Positions 28,418-37,308 of a stretch of 52,586 nucleotides of DNA are shown here, in pieces. Source of the stretch: Nostoc sp. JL34 (GTDB taxonomy: Bacteria; Cyanobacteriota; Cyanobacteriia; Cyanobacteriales; Nostocaceae); the NCBI RefSeq assembly GCF_017114945.1, contig NZ_JABXKQ010000107.1, positions 1-52,586 on the forward strand, written 5' to 3'. Every line of letters starts with the position of its first letter. Position 1 is the stretch's first letter. The position numbers and the translations under genes are program-made. Under the pieces are notes generated by a model. It was not told the origin of the DNA, did not search any database, and saw nothing but the letters and a program-made list of their open reading frames with translations.

Positions 28418-30295
28418 ATGAACACATCAGAACTTGTAGCAAACCTTACTCAACAAGGTGTTCATTTGTGGGTTGATAACGATAAATTAAAGATTCGCTC
28501 GCCAAAGGGAGTAATCACATTAGAAATGCAAGCAGAAATAGTTGCTTGTAAAGCAGATATTGTGGCATTTTTGCACGAGATGGATGTAGCTGCTGACTTA
28601 GAGTCTGTCCCTTTAAGTCAAGGACTAAATTTACAAACTATTGGTCGTCTAATTGGGGGATTTACAGAACAATCAACTGTGGAGTATAAGCCGCCAATTA
28701 TCGATCCTAAAGCTATGGCTCAAAAGCTGATAGTTACATTTAAACCTTTGCCTAATAGCTACAACAATCAAGAAATTCGGAAATTTCGCCAAGAATTGGA
28801 AGTTCAGTTGAGAAATTATGGGGTCAAGGTGTTGCTTTGGGAAGAAGCGATCGCAGAATTTAACTATGACCTAACAATTCCGGTAATTAACAAAAAGAAA
28901 AACTTCAAATTCAAAGGGGTTAAATCAGAAGTTAATGCAATTGTTGATGTAGAAATACCTCATTCAATTCTCAGAAAATTTGGTATCTTTGCAGCAGAGG
29001 CTCTTTATCAATTTTATTCTAAATTTGTTTTAAATGGTCGAAAAATCCCTGTTATAAAAATGGCTCGATTAAGCAGTTGGGCTGAGGATCATGCAGCTAA
29101 GTATGTTGACAATCCTAGCAAGACACAAGTAATTACAATTACTGACATTGACCATGATTTTATCAACCCTATTATCCCGTATAAACAAAAAATAAATATT
29201 GGCTTAAACACTTTAATCAGAACGTTTTCAGAGATTGTTATTGGAGTATCATCTGATAAAATTTCTATATTAAATATGAATCTTTCTGACTCTATTTTCC
29301 CCAAAAATGAGATAGAAAGGTTTGTTTTAAAATCATTAATCCCTAAAGTTTTTGTGCCAATTGCACCACTTTTGCTGAGTCGATTCGAGCTAGGACAGTA
29401 TAATCCTCAAGAATCTAGCTATGCTCCAAAATTAGTGAAATTGGGTCAAGAATTAGCATCAACAGGTTTATTTCCTCCTGGTTTTAAATTGGACGAAGTT
29501 ATTAAAAGAAAATCTCATAGAGATATTGTCAGCGTCATTATAAATGGTAGGACAGGTGTCTCTTATGGCTTTGTTGCTTATGTTGAACCTCCACAATATT
29601 TTGGAGACATAGAGTTAACTAAAAATGAGTGGGAACATCTATTACCTGTTAAGGGATTTAGTAGTAACGAACTGCGTCAAAATGAAAAAGGTAGACGCTA
29701 TGTCAAAATAAAAATGCTAGGAGAATATGTATTTAGACAAATACCTGATATTTGGCTTGTAAGTTCTCGTTCAGGGTCAAATAAAACAGACTTAAATATC
29801 GCTGATGATATTATCAGAATTGGTTTGAAAGAGAAGCTATATCTACAACTTCCTAAGGTGATTCATTCGGACTTAGCAGATATGAAACCTTCTTATGATA
29901 TTTATGTCATGCTTGCGATTAGTCTTTCAGCGGCTTTGTATACGCCAGAATTAATTAAAGACGGTGCGCCAATTGTTCATTTTCACGGCTACCCAGCATT
30001 TGATTGGTTTAAACCAAATGAATACTGTGTTGGAGTACATAATCCTTCTGTACCGTGTGGAACCTATGAGTCTGGTGTATTCAACTTTCTGGGTATTTCT
30101 AGCTTGGCTGAACAACAAACAAGCAATATATCTTTAGTTAGTTTGATAGAACCAGATCATGGCACAAATTTTATAGCTCATGATTTGGATTATCTAGTGG
30201 AAAGGTTGAAATCTGGATGTGCAGATGGACAAATTGAACTAGGTGGAAAATATTTTACTTCTCTTAAATCGAAAGTAGAAGAATGCAGAATATAA
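28418..30295 (+). CDS. TubC-type docking domain fused to a large unrecognised protein
   Basis: A 625-aa product from the ATG at 28418 (AGGAG lies about 12 bases upstream; an in-frame ATG at 28391 is the alternative). Residues 1-55 are a TubC-like N-terminal docking domain (MNTSELVANLTQQGVHLWV, then KLKIRSPKGVIT and a helix ending VAFL), normally found on NRPS/PKS subunits. The remaining ~560 aa match nothing I know. They are globular, mixed alpha/beta, without membrane helices. Marked blocks include KMARLSSWAEDHAA, ITITDIDHDF, APKLVKLGQELAS and HFHGYPAFDWFKP with VHNPSVPCGTYESG. The conserved-looking His, Asp and Cys residues near the C-terminus hint at an enzyme. The docking domain implies recruitment to an assembly-line partner. 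Confidence 0.75.
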   Translation: MNTSELVANLTQQGVHLWVDNDKLKIRSPKGVITLEMQAEIVACKADIVAFLHEMDVAADLESVPLSQGLNLQTIGRLIGGFTEQSTVEYKPPIIDPKAMAQKLIVTFKPLPNSYNNQEIRKFRQELEVQLRNYGVKVLLWEEAIAEFNYDLTIPVINKKKNFKFKGVKSEVNAIVDVEIPHSILRKFGIFAAEALYQFYSKFVLNGRKIPVIKMARLSSWAEDHAAKYVDNPSKTQVITITDIDHDFINPIIPYKQKINIGLNTLIRTFSEIVIGVSSDKISILNMNLSDSIFPKNEIERFVLKSLIPKVFVPIAPLLLSRFELGQYNPQESSYAPKLVKLGQELASTGLFPPGFKLDEVIKRKSHRDIVSVIINGRTGVSYGFVAYVEPPQYFGDIELTKNEWEHLLPVKGFSSNELRQNEKGRRYVKIKMLGEYVFRQIPDIWLVSSRSGSNKTDLNIADDIIRIGLKEKLYLQLPKVIHSDLADMKPSYDIYVMLAISLSAALYTPELIKDGAPIVHFHGYPAFDWFKPNEYCVGVHNPSVPCGTYESGVFNFLGISSLAEQQTSNISLVSLIEPDHGTNFIAHDLDYLVERLKSGCADGQIELGGKYFTSLKSKVEECRI

Positions 30296-30392
30296 AATTT
30301 TGAAATATGCTTTTAACTAATTACGAATTACGTTAGCGGTAGCCAGGAACGAGCTTCCGTATAAACGTCATTAATAATTATTTTAAGCTTAG

Positions 30393-30454
30393 GTCATTCG
30401 TATAAAAATGCTAGAGCATTATTTCTAGCTTTTTTACACGAATGACTTTTTTTT
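30393..30454 (+). terminator. Rho-independent terminator after the TubC-domain gene
   Basis: A long stem starts GTCATTCGT and closes with ACGAATGAC, about 22 bp with two mismatches, and is followed by a run of eight or more T. It would end transcription of the core biosynthetic operon. Confidence 0.85.
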
Positions 30455-30476
30455 AGGAAAAATTACTCAAGTTTTT

Positions 30477-30510
30477 ATGAAGTTGCGTATGAGTTGCATA
30501 TGAGTTGCGA
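30477..30510 (+). promoter_or_regulatory. Three direct repeats with one-helical-turn spacing
   Basis: Three consecutive copies of ATGA(A)GTTGC(G/A)(T/A) are spaced 11-12 bases apart, ending about 145 bases before the epimerase start. The spacing puts all copies on one DNA face, as in binding sites of OmpR/PhoB-type regulators. The regulator is unknown. Confidence 0.5.
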
Positions 30511-30653
30511 TTGAGTATCTCATCGTCATAATATGCTTATAAATCACAACTGGATGAGATTATTAGACAGTGTTAAAAACCTTCTTACTATATATATGAG
30601 AAGTAGATAATGCATCTGAAATCAAACCAGCATTACAGTGGTAGATTGAATCT

Positions 30654-31664
30654 GTGAATATCGAAAACAAAACTCTTCTCATCACAGAAATTAATGGGTT
30701 TATCGGCTTACGTTTTGCTGAGTTAAGCATAGCAAAGGGAATGAAAGTCCGTGGCCTGCAAAGTTACCCAGATAAAGCTAAAAAAGCGCAAAAACTGGGT
30801 GTTGAGGTGATTGTTGGTAGTGTTACCAATCCAGCTACTGCCCAAATGGCTTGTCAGGGAGTAGATGTAGTTGCACATACGGCTGAACTTGCCAAGGAAG
30901 GTGGGTCACTTGACCATTTTCGTGAGGTAAATGTTGGCGGTACCGTCAATATAGCTAAAGCTGCTAAGAATGCTGGTGTTAAAACCTTTGTGCATCTTTC
31001 AAGTGGTATGGTCTATGGCTTCGACTATTGCGATCGCATCACGGAATCTGGGCCGTTGTCTGGCGATAATAATCCCTACTGTCAGACGAAAATAGAAGCC
31101 GAAGAAGCAATATTACCACTAAATTCCGCACCAGATTTTGGCATCATCATCATTAGAGCAGGCGATGTTTATGGCCCAGGAAGTATTCCTTGGATAGTTC
31201 GGCCCATTCTGATGATGCGTCAAAAAGAATTTGTCTATGTCAATGATGGTAGGGGAGTTATTAATCATGTATACATAGACAACTTGATTGATGCGATCTT
31301 TTTAGCGATCGAAAAAGAAACCTACGGTGAAATATTTAATATCACTGATGGACAAGAAACTTCTTGGAAAGAATATTTTACCCATTTGGTAGAAATGGTA
31401 GGAGTATCTGCACCCAATTCTCTACCAAAAGATGAACTCAAACTTTTGATAAAACTACGTTCACAAGGGCAGAAACTATTTGGACAAAAAGCCGATATTC
31501 TGCCAGAATCTATAGATTTTATCACTCGCCCCTATGCTTATTCAATTGCTAAAGCAGAAAGTCTTTTGGATTATAAACCCAAAATTGATTTGAAAGAGGG
31601 GATGCAGCACATACAGGAATGGTTGCAAAAAACAGACATCAAAAAGATAATTGAGTCGTCATAG
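30654..31664 (+). CDS. NAD-dependent epimerase/dehydratase (extended SDR)
   Basis: A 336-aa extended SDR starting at GTG 30654. The Rossmann loop reads EINGFIG (the usual TG is replaced by E-I). Other family marks are HTAELAKEGG, VNVGGTVNIAKAAKNAGV, LSSGMVYG (catalytic Ser region), the YCQTK catalytic Tyr-Lys pair (about residues 143-147), RAGDVYGPGS and NHVYIDNL. It could act on a nucleotide sugar, or like 3-beta-HSD-type members on a lipid alcohol or ketone. With four glycosyltransferase-like genes downstream, a sugar-nucleotide role is likely. It opens the tailoring block after a terminator and a repeat operator. Confidence 0.88.
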   Translation: MNIENKTLLITEINGFIGLRFAELSIAKGMKVRGLQSYPDKAKKAQKLGVEVIVGSVTNPATAQMACQGVDVVAHTAELAKEGGSLDHFREVNVGGTVNIAKAAKNAGVKTFVHLSSGMVYGFDYCDRITESGPLSGDNNPYCQTKIEAEEAILPLNSAPDFGIIIIRAGDVYGPGSIPWIVRPILMMRQKEFVYVNDGRGVINHVYIDNLIDAIFLAIEKETYGEIFNITDGQETSWKEYFTHLVEMVGVSAPNSLPKDELKLLIKLRSQGQKLFGQKADILPESIDFITRPYAYSIAKAESLLDYKPKIDLKEGMQHIQEWLQKTDIKKIIESS

Positions 31665-31686
31665 GTGATTTATAAAGTTTTAATAC

Positions 31687-31786
31687 CAAGTGTTAGACCA
31701 TCAACCACACATATCAAGTGTTAGACCATCAACCACACATATCAAGTGTTAGACCATCAACCATACATACCAAGTGTTAGACCATG
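31687..31786 (+). repeat. 28-bp direct repeats ending in a start codon
   Basis: Units start with CAAGTGTTAGACCAT at 31687, 31715, 31743 and 31771: three full units and a fourth truncated at 16 bases. The last copy changes ACCATC to ACCATG, and that ATG (31784) is the start of the glycosyltransferase gene. There is no obvious ribosome binding site between the repeats and the start. Confidence 0.9.
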
Positions 31787-33067
31787 AATAAACAACCTCT
31801 TCGCATTGCGATTTTTACGGCATTATATGCTCCATTCATGTCGGGGGTTTCTGTAGGAGTACACCAACGGGTTCGTTGGTTATTACAACAGGGGCATGAA
31901 GTTTTTCTAATCCATCCTGGAGTCAATGATCTCTACCCCAAAGAAGTTTGCGATCGCCCCATGCTAGGACTGAAGGAAGCTCAGTCTTTCTCCAACTTTT
32001 CTTCTTATGCGTACCCAACTAAGCCACTAATATTCTACAAATTTCATCCTGAACCATTGGATTATCGGTATTGGAGCGATACCAAGTTGCTCTTAAATTT
32101 TCAGCCTGACATTGTGGTGGTTGAAGAAGCACCAGAAATGATTGGTTACTACTCACTTTTTTTGCAAGGTTATCGTCGCCCGATTGGAAGTGAATACACA
32201 AAACGAACAGGCATCCCAATAATATCTATATTCCATACCGATATCGTTGCTTATATTCGATATTACATCGGAGAGTGGTTATTCAGATTTATTCGTCCTA
32301 TAATTCCCACTCTAATTAAGCAATTGAGTGAGGCTTATGACGTTAATTACTTTCCTTCTCAAGAACAACTCACTAAGTACAAATTGATGGCAGCCCAACG
32401 TGTAGAATATCTCTCCTATCAAGGAGTCGATTGCGAAAAATTTCATCCCCGAAACATTTGTTATAACCCTATTCCCAACGACCAACGACCGACTCTGCTA
32501 TTTGTCGGACGCATTAGTGCAGAAAAAAATGTCAAGCAACTCTTAGATGCATTTGTACTCATTGCTGCCAAGATTCCTGATGTCCATCTAGTGATTGTTG
32601 GTAGCGGCCCCCAGGATAAAGAGATCCGTCGGCGTGCCAAAAAGTTTGAATCTGGTATTACGATTTGGGGTGAATCCCACGGCACAGAACTTTTGGGTTG
32701 GTTTGCGCGAGCAGATGTATTTGTCAATGCCTCCGTCACCGAAAACTTTTGTACCACTAATATGGAAGCTTTAGCATCTGGAATTCCTGTTGTAGCCGCC
32801 TATGCTGGGGGAAACTCAGAGCAAATTGTACCCGGTATCAATGGCTTTCTAACTGAACCCAATAACCCAAAAGATTTTGCCATAAAGGTAATTACAATTC
32901 TAGAAAATCCGGCTCTCAAAGAAGAAATGTCTCGACAGGCTCGCCTCTACATACAGAAATTTGATTGGTCACTATGTATGGAAAAATTTGAAGAAAAGCT
33001 ATACCAACATGTTGGAGCATCAAAGAAACTGGAGGTAAAAGCTACTGGACAAGTAGTTAATAGGTAG
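31784..33067 (+). CDS. Glycosyltransferase, GT4 family (GT-B fold)
   Basis: A 427-aa retaining glycosyltransferase. The N-terminal half has the GT-B donor-independent domain (RIAIFTALYAPFMSGVSVGV). The C-terminal half shows LLFVGRISAEKNV (about 233-245), VIVGSGPQ, and the E-x7-E region of GT4 in TENFCTTNMEALASG (about 320-334), followed by GGNSEQIV. It resembles the SqdX/mannosyltransferase-type lipid glycosyltransferases, which attach a sugar to a lipid at the cytoplasmic membrane. No signal peptide or transmembrane helix is present. Donor and acceptor are unknown; the context suggests the PKS-derived lipid. Confidence 0.9.
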   Translation: MNKQPLRIAIFTALYAPFMSGVSVGVHQRVRWLLQQGHEVFLIHPGVNDLYPKEVCDRPMLGLKEAQSFSNFSSYAYPTKPLIFYKFHPEPLDYRYWSDTKLLLNFQPDIVVVEEAPEMIGYYSLFLQGYRRPIGSEYTKRTGIPIISIFHTDIVAYIRYYIGEWLFRFIRPIIPTLIKQLSEAYDVNYFPSQEQLTKYKLMAAQRVEYLSYQGVDCEKFHPRNICYNPIPNDQRPTLLFVGRISAEKNVKQLLDAFVLIAAKIPDVHLVIVGSGPQDKEIRRRAKKFESGITIWGESHGTELLGWFARADVFVNASVTENFCTTNMEALASGIPVVAAYAGGNSEQIVPGINGFLTEPNNPKDFAIKVITILENPALKEEMSRQARLYIQKFDWSLCMEKFEEKLYQHVGASKKLEVKATGQVVNR

Positions 33068-33172
33068 GCAAATAATGAAAGTCTGTGAACTGTAATATCA
33101 TATCTGCCTAATTACTCTGCAAAAAAACTCTCTGCGTCAGGCTGAATGCTATGGGTTGTTAATTTATTACTT

Positions 33173-34807
33173 ATGAACCTGATCCGCCTTTTATTGCGTA
33201 CTTCTTCTCTTCACCTTAGTCTTGCAATGTTAGCTGGTATTTTCAGTGGTGGCACTGCTGCTGGTCTAATTGCCCTAATTAATACAACATTGAGTCAAAA
33301 TCAGCCATCGAAAACTACACTACTTTGGAGTTTTATCGGTCTTTGTGTGCTGCGGCTAATTTCTAATTTTACTTCTCAAGTTTTGTTAATCCAACTTTCA
33401 CAAAAAGCAATTCTCAACTTACGGATAGTTTTAACCCGTCGCATTCTTGCCTCGCCCTTACGTCACTTAGAACAAATCGGTGCTCATGGTCTTTTAGCCG
33501 TTCTCACTGAAGATATTCAAACAATCTCTAACACGGTTATTACTGTTCCTTTTGTGTGCATTAATATTGCCATTGTGATTGCTTGTCTAATTTATCTAGG
33601 CTGGTTATCTAAAATTGTCTTCCTTATAGGTATTAGCTTTATGTTTCTGGGAATATTCAGCTATTCACTACCAATGAAGAAAGCTATGTCTTTTCTAAAA
33701 TTGGCTCGTGAGCAGGAAGATAGATTGTTTAAGCATTTTCGTACTGTAACTCAAGGCACAAAGGAACTTAAGCTGCATCATCGGCGACGCCAAGCATTTC
33801 TCTCTGAAGACTTCCATACCACTGCCTTATCATCCCGCCGTCATAATGTTGTGGGTATGAGTATCTTTGCTGCCGCTGCTAGTTGGGGACAAATTCTATT
33901 TTTTGTTGCTATCGGTTTACTTTTATTCATTCTCCCTAGTATCAATAAAATTCCCCCTGCAATTCTATCTGCTTATGCCATAACTATTATCTATTTGATA
34001 TCACCCCTAGAGTATATTATGAGTATGATGCCTAGCATAACTAAAGCCTTAGTTGCTTTAAAAAAAGTTGAGTCTCTGGGTCTATCGTTAGCAAATTACT
34101 CCAACGAAATTGGTGATAATGTTTCACTGACATCAGATAAATATTGGAACTGCCTAGAAATAGTAAATGTAACCCATACTTATTATCAGGAACGAGAAGA
34201 AAGCAACTTTATTCTTGGGCCTATTAACTTGAAATTCCATCCCGGAGAACTTGTTTTTATTGTAGGAGGTAACGGTAGTGGTAAGTCTACCCTCGCTAAA
34301 TTAATTACTGGGCTTTATATCCCTGAAACAGGAAATATTTATCTAGATGACAATCTCATCAATAATCATAATTTAGAGTGGTATCGCCAACAGTTTTCTG
34401 TAGTATTTTCCGATTTTTATCTTTTTGATCGCTTCCTGGGTTTAGATAGTAGTGATCTAGATATTCAGACTCGAAAGTACCTTGTTCAACTACAACTAGA
34501 CCATAAAGTTAAGGTCAATAATGGAGTACTTTCTACTACCGATCTTTCTCAAGGACAGCGCAAGCGCCTAGCTCTAGTTACTGCCTATTTAGAAGACCGT
34601 CCTATCTATATGTTTGATGAGTGGGCATCAGATCAAGATCCTGTATTTAAGGAAATTTTCTACACTCAACTTCTGGCAGAGCTAAAGAATAGAGGGAAAA
34701 CTGTAGTAGTTATCAGTCATGACGACCAATATTTTTACCTGGCAGATCGGATTGTCAAGCTGGAATACGGCCAAGTGAAAACTGAACATTTAAATATTGG
34801 AAATTAG
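33173..34807 (+). CDS. SyrD/PvdE-type ABC exporter (fused membrane and ATPase domains)
   Basis: A 544-aa half-size exporter of the cyclic-peptide exporter family. I start at ATG 33173 (MNLIRLLLRTSS is the family-like N-terminus); ATG 33146 is an alternative. Six membrane helices fill residues 1-310 (for example LAMLAGIFSGGTAAGLIALI and LFFVAIGLLLFILPS). The ATPase has Walker A VGGNGSGKSTL (about 365-375), signature LSQGQRKRLAL (about 455-465) and Walker B PIYMFDEWASDQDP, with Trp-Ala after the Glu as usual in this family. Homologues move siderophores and lipopeptides to the periplasm. It is followed after 7 bases by the next gene, so the two form an operon. Confidence 0.9.
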   Translation: MNLIRLLLRTSSLHLSLAMLAGIFSGGTAAGLIALINTTLSQNQPSKTTLLWSFIGLCVLRLISNFTSQVLLIQLSQKAILNLRIVLTRRILASPLRHLEQIGAHGLLAVLTEDIQTISNTVITVPFVCINIAIVIACLIYLGWLSKIVFLIGISFMFLGIFSYSLPMKKAMSFLKLAREQEDRLFKHFRTVTQGTKELKLHHRRRQAFLSEDFHTTALSSRRHNVVGMSIFAAAASWGQILFFVAIGLLLFILPSINKIPPAILSAYAITIIYLISPLEYIMSMMPSITKALVALKKVESLGLSLANYSNEIGDNVSLTSDKYWNCLEIVNVTHTYYQEREESNFILGPINLKFHPGELVFIVGGNGSGKSTLAKLITGLYIPETGNIYLDDNLINNHNLEWYRQQFSVVFSDFYLFDRFLGLDSSDLDIQTRKYLVQLQLDHKVKVNNGVLSTTDLSQGQRKRLALVTAYLEDRPIYMFDEWASDQDPVFKEIFYTQLLAELKNRGKTVVVISHDDQYFYLADRIVKLEYGQVKTEHLNIGN

Positions 34808-34814
34808 TAAAGCA

Positions 34815-36182
34815 ATGTTTTTGAATAAATTCTTAGTAACATCTGATCGCCCCAACAAGTTTTTAGCTAAAGAAAGGTTTACATTACGAGAAAAACAAAA
34901 CATAATTTTGGATGCAGATGTAAAATCTGTTCTATTTTACAGAAAATGGATTCAGGCTCAAACTAATAATGCTTTGGATAGTACCAGAATATTAGGAATA
35001 GTAGCAGCTGCCAAAGGAGCCGAAAATTATTTACCCTATACTATTCCCAAAATGATTCAACAAATCTCTGAAATTGGGATGATGGCTGATATAGTAATAG
35101 GTTTGAATAATGGTTTTGAGTGCCCGACTGTTATCGACCGTTTTATTTTGCTGCCAAATGTCCAAGTTATTCATTTATATACTGGAGAAAAACTAGCAAA
35201 CAATATCCCAGCACCAATATTTGACAATTTGATGTGCCAAGGCAAACCTTATTGCTTAATTAACATTGAACCTCAGCCATCCCAACATAGAATATTTATT
35301 GTGCATCAGAGAGAAGGACAATATTCAGCAGGAAAAATCCGAATATTGGGAGATATTTATGGCTCATTACTACTCAAGAGTATAGAGAATGGATGGATAC
35401 CACCTACAATTTCAGTGGCTTTTGATGCCGAATCTCAGTTTTTAATTGAGGAAGAGTATTCAGTTATTCAACCAGAATCTAACGGTTTAAAGTTAATAGT
35501 CAATCAACTACAAAATTCACCTAAAGTTGATATTTGTGGTACAAGAAATAAGTTTGCTGTTTACCAAAAAGGTATGGTAGATGGAACTGAAGTTTTAGTG
35601 CCTAACTTTAGTGAAGAAGTGCCTCCTATCCAATGGTTTATAGATATTGCTCATGGTAAATTCAGTGGCTTTCAATCGAAACCAGGGAGTGGTACGGTTG
35701 CTAAAACTGATGTGCTTGTCAGCTTAGTAGCAGTAATTAGTGAAAGGTATCCAGGGATAAGAGTTGAAGACACTCATCTCAGTATTTTAGCCAAGTATGC
35801 AGGCTTTATAGGCGATATATTCATAGATGTTATTTCTACGAACAGAACTCCCCATTTGACAGACATGACACTGGAACAGCCACCAAAGAAGGCTTGGGTG
35901 GAACAAGTATATAGATGGAATTCTGGTTATCGTGGATTGGAATTACTTTATGGAAAACATAACATTCAATCGATAATCAGCTATGGCTTCACTTGGTTTA
36001 TTTTGACACGACCAATTAAGTTTTGGAAATCAGTTATAGGAAGTGAAAAAATTAACTTATATACACTGCTTAGAAAATTAAAAGCTTTAGCGATCGCCTT
36101 TATTGTTTCTCGTAAAATCAGCAAAAGGAGTTTTGTTCAGCCTGAAATACTACAAGGCAGTGAAGCAAAAGCTTGTTGGTGA
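34815..36182 (+). CDS. Putative GT-A-like glycosyltransferase (divergent)
   Basis: A 455-aa protein starting at ATG 34815, 7 bases after the ABC exporter stop. The N-terminal part (starting ILGIVAAAKGAENYLPYTIP, about 60-80) resembles the first strand and helix of GT2-like nucleotide-sugar transferases. AFDAES (about 203-208) could be the DxD-like metal site, and GIRVEDTHL (about 315-323) could be the ED motif that ends the catalytic domain. The C-terminus is helical and hydrophobic (SYGFTWFILTRPIKFW). I do not recognise a specific family, so the transferase call is inference from fold-like motifs and the surrounding glycosyltransferases. Confidence 0.55.
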   Translation: MFLNKFLVTSDRPNKFLAKERFTLREKQNIILDADVKSVLFYRKWIQAQTNNALDSTRILGIVAAAKGAENYLPYTIPKMIQQISEIGMMADIVIGLNNGFECPTVIDRFILLPNVQVIHLYTGEKLANNIPAPIFDNLMCQGKPYCLINIEPQPSQHRIFIVHQREGQYSAGKIRILGDIYGSLLLKSIENGWIPPTISVAFDAESQFLIEEEYSVIQPESNGLKLIVNQLQNSPKVDICGTRNKFAVYQKGMVDGTEVLVPNFSEEVPPIQWFIDIAHGKFSGFQSKPGSGTVAKTDVLVSLVAVISERYPGIRVEDTHLSILAKYAGFIGDIFIDVISTNRTPHLTDMTLEQPPKKAWVEQVYRWNSGYRGLELLYGKHNIQSIISYGFTWFILTRPIKFWKSVIGSEKINLYTLLRKLKALAIAFIVSRKISKRSFVQPEILQGSEAKACW

Positions 36183-36288
36183 AAATAGTAGAGTGAGTGA
36201 AAAACATCAGTGGCATCGCTTCGCAATAGATAAACCTAAACCAGATCCATATTCTCTGTTTCTATCTGTGAATGAGGAGATTAATTAA
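36103..36288 (+). CDS. Possible small gene or frame-shifted tail
   Basis: A 61-codon frame from a TTG at 36103 overlaps the end of the preceding gene by 80 bases and ends in TAATG, sharing its last A with the start of the next gene. From about 36183 on, the frame codes for hydrophilic, protein-like residues (DKPKPDPYSLFLSVNEEIN). It could be a genuine coupled small gene, the lost C-terminus of the preceding protein after a frameshift, or chance. I cannot decide. Confidence 0.25.
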   Translation: MFLVKSAKGVLFSLKYYKAVKQKLVGENSRVSEKHQWHRFAIDKPKPDPYSLFLSVNEEIN

Positions 36289-37169
36289 TGTATTCTTCTG
36301 AAGAAAGAATTACAATTTTTACTGTACCTAAAGCATTTAAAGGACATATTGGAATTATTCAACAGAATGCAATCAATAGTTGGAAATTACTTCGTCCCCA
36401 GCCACAAATTATCTTATTTGGTAATGAGGAAGGCATTGATGATATTTCTCAAAAACTTGGAGTAATTCATGTACCGCACATTCAATATAATGAATATGGT
36501 ACACCATTGTTAGATGATATATTTCGACAAGCTCAAGAACTTGCTAAAGGTTCTATTCTGAGTTATGTAAATACTGATATTATCCTGTTAAATAATTTTT
36601 TGGTGGCTGTAAAGCAATTACGCTCCGCATTGTTTCATGATTTTTTAATGACTGGACAGCGTACCGATGTGAATATTACAGAACTGCTGGACTTTGATAT
36701 TCCTACTTGGGACACTCAGCTTCATCACTTTGCTTTAAAACAAGGGATATTAGCTTCAGTTGTGTGTATGGATTATTTTGTATTTCCTAAGCCACTTTAT
36801 GCCGAAATTCCAGCTTTTGCTGTTGGCAGAGGTCATTGGGATCATTGGATTGTTTATTATGCCCGTGAATTAGGAATTCCTGTTGTTGATGCCACAGAAG
36901 TAGTTACAGCTATACACCAAAATCATAACTATACTCACTTATTAGGTGGTCGAGGTGCAGCTTATGTCACAGGCGAAGAAGCTAAAAAGAATGCCAAGCT
37001 AGCCGGAAATGTGCATATATTTAATGGGTCTGTTGCAACCTGGAAGCTAACACCTTGGGGAATTAAAAAACGTAACTCACTATCCGCTTTTTCCTCATTT
37101 TTAGTTGACATACCTCGTTTTGCCAAGTTACTCAAAGAGGTTAATTGGAATAACAAATCTGAGGTATAA
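36288..37169 (+). CDS. Putative glycosyltransferase (nucleotide-sugar transferase-like)
   Basis: A 293-aa protein with a GAGGAG site 8 bases before the ATG. It starts with ITIFTVPKAFKGHIGIIQQN, a pattern seen in uncharacterised GT-A-like proteins. YVNTDIILL (about 92-100) sits where a DxD-type metal motif is expected, and GRGHWDHWIV (about 183-192) matches an active-site block of those proteins. The C-terminus (WKLTPWGIKKR) is basic and could bind membranes. It is part of the tailoring block between the ABC exporter and a GT4 enzyme. The exact donor and acceptor are unknown. Confidence 0.6.
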   Translation: MYSSEERITIFTVPKAFKGHIGIIQQNAINSWKLLRPQPQIILFGNEEGIDDISQKLGVIHVPHIQYNEYGTPLLDDIFRQAQELAKGSILSYVNTDIILLNNFLVAVKQLRSALFHDFLMTGQRTDVNITELLDFDIPTWDTQLHHFALKQGILASVVCMDYFVFPKPLYAEIPAFAVGRGHWDHWIVYYARELGIPVVDATEVVTAIHQNHNYTHLLGGRGAAYVTGEEAKKNAKLAGNVHIFNGSVATWKLTPWGIKKRNSLSAFSSFLVDIPRFAKLLKEVNWNNKSEV

Positions 37170-37308
37170 ACCCTCAATAAACGTTTATGCACTGTTCACC
37201 TCAATAATACTTGCAGCAAAAAAACTTTTTTTAATTAAAGTATTATGAAGCATAATTGCTCCCTAAAACCTCATTGATAAAAGACACATATATACTTGGA
37301 GAAACAAA

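Larger units (their letters stand above)
30296..30653. other. Intergenic region with terminator and 11-base direct repeats
   Basis: It divides the core biosynthetic genes from the tailoring genes. It contains a strong terminator (30393-30454, listed separately) and then three head-to-tail copies of ATGAGTTGC-type units spaced by about 11 bases (30477-30510), followed by TTGAGTATC. The second block is probably an operator. No gene is seen. Confidence 0.5.

Noticed and set aside
31687..31786. CRISPR-like repeat array
   Set aside because: The 28-bp units are directly adjacent with no unique spacers, so it is a simple tandem repeat.
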